Positions 57,270 through 64,000 of a stretch of DNA of 64,000 bases are shown one piece after another. The notes beneath the pieces are model-generated. The model searched no databases. It was not told the origin of the DNA and saw nothing but the letters and a program-made list of their open reading frames with translations. The stretch is from Paramacrobiotus metropolitanus (lineage: Eukaryota; Tardigrada; Eutardigrada; Parachela; Macrobiotidae). The position numbers and the translations under genes were made by a program. Location: contig NW_026570313.1 in NCBI RefSeq assembly GCF_019649055.1, positions 124,001-188,000 of the forward strand. Direction: 5' to 3'. Numbering within the stretch: position 1 is the first letter of the stretch; the number at the start of each line of letters is the position of its first letter.

Positions 57270-60200
57270 ATTATAAATTCCCCGGAAAAAATGCTGAAAT
57301 CCGTGCAGACGCACCGGCTGTCCACGCCGGTGCTGACCAGCGCCCCCTGCGCCCCGGCCACCCCGCCGCGGCGCACGGTATCCCGCACCAGCTCTTCGTT
57401 ATCCACCTCCACCTTCGGGCAGCGCCTGTCCTGCGCCCCCGACGACGCCTCCATCCTCTCCTTAGCCCTGACCACGGCGCCCCCTCCGCCCTTACCACCG
57501 CGACCCCCGACGCCCCGGGCGGTCGGCGGCATGCAGCCGGAGGATCCCCTGTACGAGGAGATCTATAGCGCGGTGCGGACGGAGAGCGCCGCGGGAAAAC
57601 AGGAGGGAAAAGGTCATTCCCGGCGGGCGACGGTGCCGGTGACGCCGGCGGGAGTGGGGATGTGTCAGACGCCCGGTGGGCTGCCTGAGCCGCCGAAATT
57701 GCCGCCCGTCAGCGGAGTGCTTCACACTAAGGTTAGTAGACAAATCTACACACTGATTAAAATGAATTATAGCGCCTTTAAATAAGAAAAAATAAATCGT
57801 AAAAATTCAGAAAATAAAAAATCAAAAGTTGGTGCGGAAAATAATTTTTCTGTCGTTGGGAAATTTTTATCTGGTTGGAAATTTCCCTTTGCCTGTCAGG
57901 ATTATAAACAGGAAAATTTTTTGTATTTTGTGGAATATTCAATTAAAATAAGTCAACGCAGATTTCAAATAAAAAAATCAATCAACGGCTAAAATATTTT
58001 AAAAACGAAGAAAATCTGAATCCGTGTGTAAAACAAATCTTCCGTTAGTGAAAACATTTTTCAGTTGTGCTCGAGATCTCGATAATTTTTTTTAGAATTA
58101 TAGGGCATAAAAATCAAATGAAATAAAATTATTTTTATTCTTAAAAATTGAACGGGAAAAATTAAAATTACTCGTAAAACAGAATATTTGAGTGTCTTCA
58201 TAGATTATAGATTGGCATAGTAAGCGCATCAATGAATTTTCTCCGCAATAATTACCGGTCACACCTTGTTCGGTTGATGCGTCCGGTGTGGGAAGAAGAC
58301 AGCAGAAAAGGTGTGACCTTTTGTCTACATGACAATGAGTCAACCAGGGCTTTTCTCCGCTAATTATCTGCCTTCCGTGGCGGTCATTCCCACTGCTCTT
58401 CCTTCAACTGCCCGGTTAAAAGCCCGCATATGTTTAAAGACAAATTCACTGCAAATTCCGGCCTTTATCGGGCATTATCTTTAACCGGCTGATAGACGAC
58501 AAATTGCTCCGGCATTTGCATAAATAATTAAGGCCGAAAGGTTATCTGTCACGACTGACGCATATACAGAGACAATAAACAGCCGCGGTCGGATTTTCAT
58601 AATTTCGGGGACATTGTTGGGCGGAAAATGAAATGGTTGGCATGCTGCAGCGAGAGTTGTGTGATGCGGTCAACAGGAACTGCGCGGTTACCTCATCTCC
58701 ATATCAATAGCGAATTACACGTCACTTGTCGTTGCCAGTTCGGCCGGAATTTCCCTACTCAGTCAGAATTCACTTGTCTGATTTCTATTTATTATTACGA
58801 ATATTTCGGAAATAATTCAGAATTTGGCGGGTAATTTTGATTTTCTTAGTTCTGTATTTTAAAATGCTGGATATTCTTAATATGAGATTTATAATTTATA
58901 TTTCAAAAACAATTTTGATCGAAAAAGATTATTAAAAAAATAATTTTTAATTTATTCAGTTTTTTTGATTTATTTTTATTTTGATTTATTCGATTTAATT
59001 AGCCTGCGTTTGACATAATAGTTGTTTTAATAAATATTTTAATAATTTTTAAATTATTTTAAAAAATAAGTTTGCCGTTCACTGTGGTTTTTAATTAATA
59101 TTGGTTCGTTATCGTTTCATAATTTTACTTTACAGTATTTTTGAAAAAATCAGATTAATTGATTCGTTGACACTTTAATTTGTCTTTGCTTTTTAAGATT
59201 ACTGCGATTTTTTAAAATTAATATTCTGTATCGTTTCCTGCTTTTTATTTTCTACAAAACATCAGATCTGTTTTTTTACTGGCTATTTTGGTATAATTTA
59301 TTCGCCTTTTGCAAGTGTGATTTCTTATAAAGCAGGTCGGCGAGCCTCCCGCGCGCAACTGGTCGATGCCGGGCCGGATTTCGCGTTGAGCATTAGCGCA
59401 TAATGTCTGACTAAATATGCAGATATTATCGGTGAGCAATGTAAAGCCGCACGCAAGGTAAACAGCGGACTGTCAGGGCACACAAAGCCAGCAAGCGGCA
59501 TTAATATCGCGCCAGCGGGATTAATATCCGCCGTAAAAGTAAGCAGTGGTGAGTAAGTCTACTCCCGCTGCAGCTGATCATCATGTGCTGCGAATCTGCG
59601 ATGCAACAAGTGTCCTCTACACTGTACAGTGTACAGTATACAGCCGGCACAACACCTGTCAGGGAAACACGCTGCCAATCTGCCGGTGCGCCTTTAATTA
59701 CACTTTTTAAGCCACTCGCGAACGGTTGACCCGGCAATTTCTTCTCCCAAGTGTGATTGATGACGATTCTTCAACTAAACATTTTAGAGAAATTTTTAAA
59801 CAATTGCCAGACATCATTTAAATCATTCTGGACTTATTTAATATTTTTTAAATGGTTTTTTCTGTTTTTACAATTTTTGAAAAATTACCAGAATTAATCT
59901 GAAATATTCCGTCATTAATTTATTATTTCCCTAAATGTTTTTCGCTTTCTTTAATTTTTAAAAATTGTCAGAATTAATTTGAAATATTCCGGAATTATTC
60001 TGAATATTTTTGAAAAATATTGTTTGTCTTTTGTAATTTTTGAAGAATTGGTTTTGGACTATTCTGTAATTCATTTAATATATCAATTTTAAAATACGTT
60101 TTGTTTCGGTGATTTTTAAAAAGTGCTAAAATTAATCTGACATATTTTGTACATATTTTAATCCATTTTTTAGAATTGTTTTGTTTCTAATAATTTTTTA

Positions 60201-63200
60201 AAACCTGTCAGAAGTAATTTAACTGTATTCTAAATATTTTTTTGCTTGCCGGAAATTACTAGCCGCTGGCGTTGAACGGATAAGTAGCTGTTGTAAAAGA
60301 TTTTCCGTTTATTTGTTCTTGTCCTTTTGGGTCGGTTTTTCTTGCGCCGGGTATAAACTGTGTAATGTCAGCAGATCACGTTCGCGAAACTGTTTAACGC
60401 AAATAATCTTCAATGCTTGTCAAAGCAGAGTGCGCTCCTTTCCGTAAATATACGTTTTGCCGGTGTGAGTCGACGATGACTGTAGCGTTCTAAAAATACA
60501 CCTTTAATAAACACAGAAATGCAGATACTTATTGCTTCTTTTTATTAATAATAATATTTCCTCGCAGAAAGCGATTTTCCCTGGCTTTTTATTTTTAATT
60601 TCGGCATTCAGTTTAGTCAGTTTAACCGAATATATAATTAACCAGCATTTTAAATATGCATTTAATGTTTAAAATTTAGTTTTATTTCTTCTCTAACATT
60701 TTATTTTACATATATATTATTTTTTATTTAATATTTACTAGTAATTGTTCATTATTTTTTAACATTATTTATTGCTTGAAATATTAGCAAAATTTAGTGT
60801 AATTATTCATAATAAATAATATTTAAATTTGAAAAATACACGGAGAATTTTATTATGCATTTAAATAATAGTCTGAAACGTTGAGTAATGTGCCAACACC
60901 TGCATTTAATTTTTACCGAATTGACACATTGCAACAGCGTCCATAATTAGTATAATCATGCCCAGTTGACCCGTTGTCAAAACTCCACCATAGCACTACA
61001 CCTGAACGAAGTTAACCGGCATTGTGTTGGCACGCAGTGCGGCACCGCCTTATTTTAATTTGCGATTTCCATTTTACAACCCATCTACGTATATTTACGG
61101 CTGTCGACGGGAACCGGTTTTCGGTGGGTAAATAATCCGGCGAAAATGCGCGGTATAATGATGACCGCGTGGATAACAATATTATCGGCTGAAAAGACGG
61201 AACGGAATAATCGCTCCTTTTTCAGCACGGTTAGAAGCGGTGTCTCACGTTTCAGTGTTCCGGCAATCGCGGCGCGGGATCGTGTTTCCCGTTTTGCGGT
61301 TTGAAAAGGGGGGAAAATGCAGATAATAGGGCCGGGGCTCGCTTTACAACGCAGCGTGCGGATCATTGTGTGTCGCTGCATGTTTATAAATAAAACCACT
61401 ACTTGTCGCCACAATCACCTCCAGACGCTGGCGGAGATTTGACATCTTGGAACCGGTTTATTGTCCGCGCCGTGTATTTCAAATTGCCCTTTTATTTAAA
61501 ATTTATAAAATATTTTGAATTTTGTTTCCTATTTATCCAGATTTTTTTCACAAACTGTTAACAAATTAATTACAAATTGTTTTTATTCGGCTTCGGCCAG
61601 CATACATAATAAATCGCCTGCGCAGGTTTACACTAATTAAAAGCATCAAATTTTTAAACATTAAAAAAACATCCAAAATCGTTAGTGTCACGCATGATCT
61701 TGGGACGTGCGTTAAGTGAAATTAAATTACAAATTAAAATCAACGAAAAACGATTTAGAAATATCTTTGCTGATTTTTCTGCTATTTTCGTTTGTATTTA
61801 TCCAGGTTTTTTCACAATTTGGATACCATAAAAATAGAAAGGAATAAAAAAGTTGAGAAATCTTCCACAAATTATCTGCTTTTTTTCCTTTAACATATTT
61901 TTGTCCAGATTTTTCTATTATAAAATGTAAACTATGTATGAAAGTGAGCAGAAAAAATAATAAATTTAAAAATCTTCATGATTTTTGCTGCTGGTTTGCT
62001 TTCAGATTTATCAAGATTTTTACTAAAAATTGTTTTGAATTAGAAGAACTTGGCCAGTTTTTCTTTTATGGTATTTTTGGTTTTATTTATCAAGATTTTT
62101 CACAATTTAAAAACAAACAAAATTCAGTAAAGAATTTGACCTTCGTAAATTTATCCGAATTTTTGTTTGTATATTTATCCAGAGTTTCAGTTTAAATGAA
62201 CCATGACTGCATAGATAAACCAAAAATTGCCAAAAAATTATATAATTACAATAACTTATACAAACCGGCATTACATAATTTAAATTAGGGGAAAATTTTT
62301 ATTATTCACGGTGTAATTGCAACATTGCATGTACAGCTGCACAATACGCAATCAAATTTCTTACGAAGACGTCGGACGCGACATTTGACACAGTGCTATA
62401 AGGAAATTGTTCGAAGCGGTCAAGCCTGCAATTTTAATGATCAGCGCGTTGTTGATTACTCCACAGTGGTGTGGCCAATAATCCACGGGTCCGCATGTAA
62501 AGTGCACATTCAGCACTGAGCGCGAGCGTCAAGGCGCGCTGTTATTGCGCCGCAATCACTGGTCATTACACGTGTTTTTATTAAAACGCCCAAATATAAA
62601 AAGCTGACATTCTCCAACCGGTGCACTTGAAATTATACACCGCGGACGGATTTATTTCGTCGTTTATTCAATGAACTTTTGATAAAAAAATTAAGGGGAA
62701 TTTTTTCCAACGAATTTACAAGCGTCACCTGAAGGGTTCATCAAGAGCGACGAAAAAGGATTTTTCTTTTTTTTTCCAACACTTCCGAAATATTAAATTC
62801 ATAAACAAAATTAATTGATAGACTAATTAAACAAATTATTTACTAAAAGAATTTCCTACTAATAAATAAGAGGTATTTTTATTTTAAAACGAAGTTATTG
62901 CTTAATCAAAATTAAAATAAAGCGGAATGACCAAAAATAAAGAAATTAAAATGAGAAATTGTATAGAATGAAAATTATTAAATTAAGGCATTTTCTCCCC
63001 AAAAATACAGGGAAAAAATATGAAATGGTACAAGGCTCATATATTTAAAAATAGAAATTAGATATAAAAAAATTAGAAATAAAATACTTGTCAAAAGTAA
63101 AATAATTATTGGTCTTTTAAGAAATAAAGGTAATTTTTCAATAATTATTTTGATTTATTAAAACGACTTTTCTATAAGAAATTATTGAAAAAATAACCAA

Positions 63201-63640
63201 ACAACTCATTTTCCCAACTGAACAGAACCCGGCGGTCGTGCGCCCCTCAGCCTTCAAGCCCTTCGTCCGCCCGGACCCCGCCGCCACCCCCGCACCCCCG
63301 CCACCCCCCTCAGCCCGCCCCCGGCCAAACCCAGCGCCCCGGTGCGGCGCAGCACGCCCCGCAACCACGTCGGCAAATCCCTCTCGGACCCCTGCGGCCA
63401 GGCGACCCCCCTGGGGGGTTCGGCGCGCGGCCCGTCCTACCGGAAGCTGTCGGCGACGCACCGCTACACGCCCACCACGGCGCAGTCGCTGTACTATCCC
63501 AGCAGCAGCGACCAGTCGTCGGGCGGCAGTTACGGGTACGGAAGCGGCGGATGCTCCGACCAGAGCGTGGACAGCTGGTCCATGTACGGCGGGATGCACG
63601 GCGGGCATAAGGTCTACCGCGCCCGGATGATCCGTACCGA
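57270..63640 (+). CDS. Unrecognised Pro/Ser-rich protein, partial (two exons seen, continues past the window)
   Basis: Exon at 57270-57731: after a tttttgtag acceptor it is open in phase 0, with a first ATG at 57291 (MLKSVQTHRLSTPVL), Ser/Thr/Pro-rich, then DPLYEEIYSAVRTES and PPKLPPVSGVLHTK before a gttagt donor. Exon at 63226-63640: after AACAG it begins NPAVVRPSAFKPFVRPDP in the expected phase, but the convincing downstream sequence (HVGKSLSDPCGQATPLGG, SYRKLSATHRYTPTTAQSL, HKVYRARMIRTE) is in another frame; the switch falls in C runs near 63280-63315. It ends with a GAgtaagt donor. Strong GC and codon bias against AT-rich flanks supports coding. YEEIY could be a tyrosine phosphosite. I do not recognise the family; a scaffold or cytoskeletal adaptor is only a guess. 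A missing internal exon is possible. Confidence 0.5.
57732..63225 (+). other. Long intron of the partial Pro/Ser-rich gene
   Basis: About 5.5 kb of AT-rich sequence with no convincing exon. A small exon could be hidden here, which would also change the phase expected at 63226. No element with clear ends was found. Confidence 0.4.
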
Positions 63641-64000
63641 GTAAGTTAGAAAATAACATTGGAAAAATTCAATAAAAAAATGCAAAAATTCAATTTTTAC
63701 CGGCTGTATTTTTTTTATTGAATTTTTCGTTTTATTTTCTGAGTTCTACCAGTTTCCTTAATTAATTTTATTTTTGTTTGTTTTTACCGCTTTTGAAGTT
63801 TTTGAAAGTTTTTTCCAATTTTTACCGGTTTCTTGATTTTGTTTTTATTTGTTTGTGCCGGTCATATTTTTTATTGAATTATTGTATTTTATTTTCTAAT
63901 TTTTGCCGGTTTTCTCAATTTTGTTTTACCGGCCGATTTTTTAATTTGTTTTCTGTTTTTTTCCGGTTTGTTTTGAAGGTTTACCATTTGTTTTTAGTGA
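63641..64000 (+). other. Start of the next intron, to the window edge
   Basis: Begins with gtaagt and is T-rich, with repeated ttttaccggtt-like words. No exon was seen before the edge. Confidence 0.5.

Noticed and set aside
63138-63659. Long minus-strand frame at the right end
   Set aside because: It is the antisense of the GC-rich plus-strand exon. Plus-strand splice sites and residue composition fit better.

Overview
The window is eukaryotic nuclear DNA from an invertebrate, most probably a tardigrade. The protein-coding genes are split into many GC-richer exons by AT-rich introns with GT-AG (once GC-AG) sites. There is one conserved metazoan housekeeping gene, and two local tandem families that look like lineage-specific expansions. 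The tardigrade assignment is an inference: I recall similar F-box proteins in tardigrade gene sets and could not search.

Region 1 (1-12.8 kb) is a cluster of one F-box gene family: gene A (minus, runs off the left edge), a rearranged pseudogene B, gene C (minus), gene D (plus, head-to-head with C) and gene E (minus, tail-to-tail with D). A sixth, more divergent member, F, lies at 41.6-43.8 kb. Each intact member has a large first exon (N-terminal module resembling the FMRP-type tandem Agenet/Tudor pair plus a small KH-like tail), a second exon (basic patch, F-box, conserved C-terminal region) and a short third exon. The introns between them have the same phase (0) in every member. They are probably substrate adaptors for SCF-type ubiquitin ligases, with the tandem Tudor-like module as a candidate recognition part.

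Region 2 (13.6-25.5 kb, plus) is a single gene of 17 exons for neuropathy target esterase / Swiss cheese (PNPLA6/7 family). It has an N-terminal membrane segment, three cyclic-nucleotide-binding-like domains and a patatin lysophospholipase domain with an intact Ser-Asp dyad.

Region 3 (26.5-47.8 kb, minus) is a tandem array of four secreted astacin metalloproteases, each with a C-terminal C-type lectin-like domain. Each has 12 exons with the same splice phases, so they are clear duplicates. The third copy is open throughout but has lost the catalytic Glu and the Met-turn Tyr, so it looks like a secreted pseudoprotease. The fourth has Leu for the Met-turn Met. F-box gene F and a relic of a fifth lectin exon lie between copies 3 and 4.

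Region 4 (48-64 kb) is sparse. It holds a LINE 3' fragment inserted inside a small inverted-repeat element, a Harbinger-like MITE, palindromes, a TATA-type promoter candidate at 53.25 kb, and two exons of an unrecognised Pro/Ser-rich gene on the plus strand that continues beyond the window. I found no RNA genes, CRISPR arrays or prokaryotic features.

All exon boundaries come from reading splice sites and checking that phases add up across paralogs. There is no transcript evidence.
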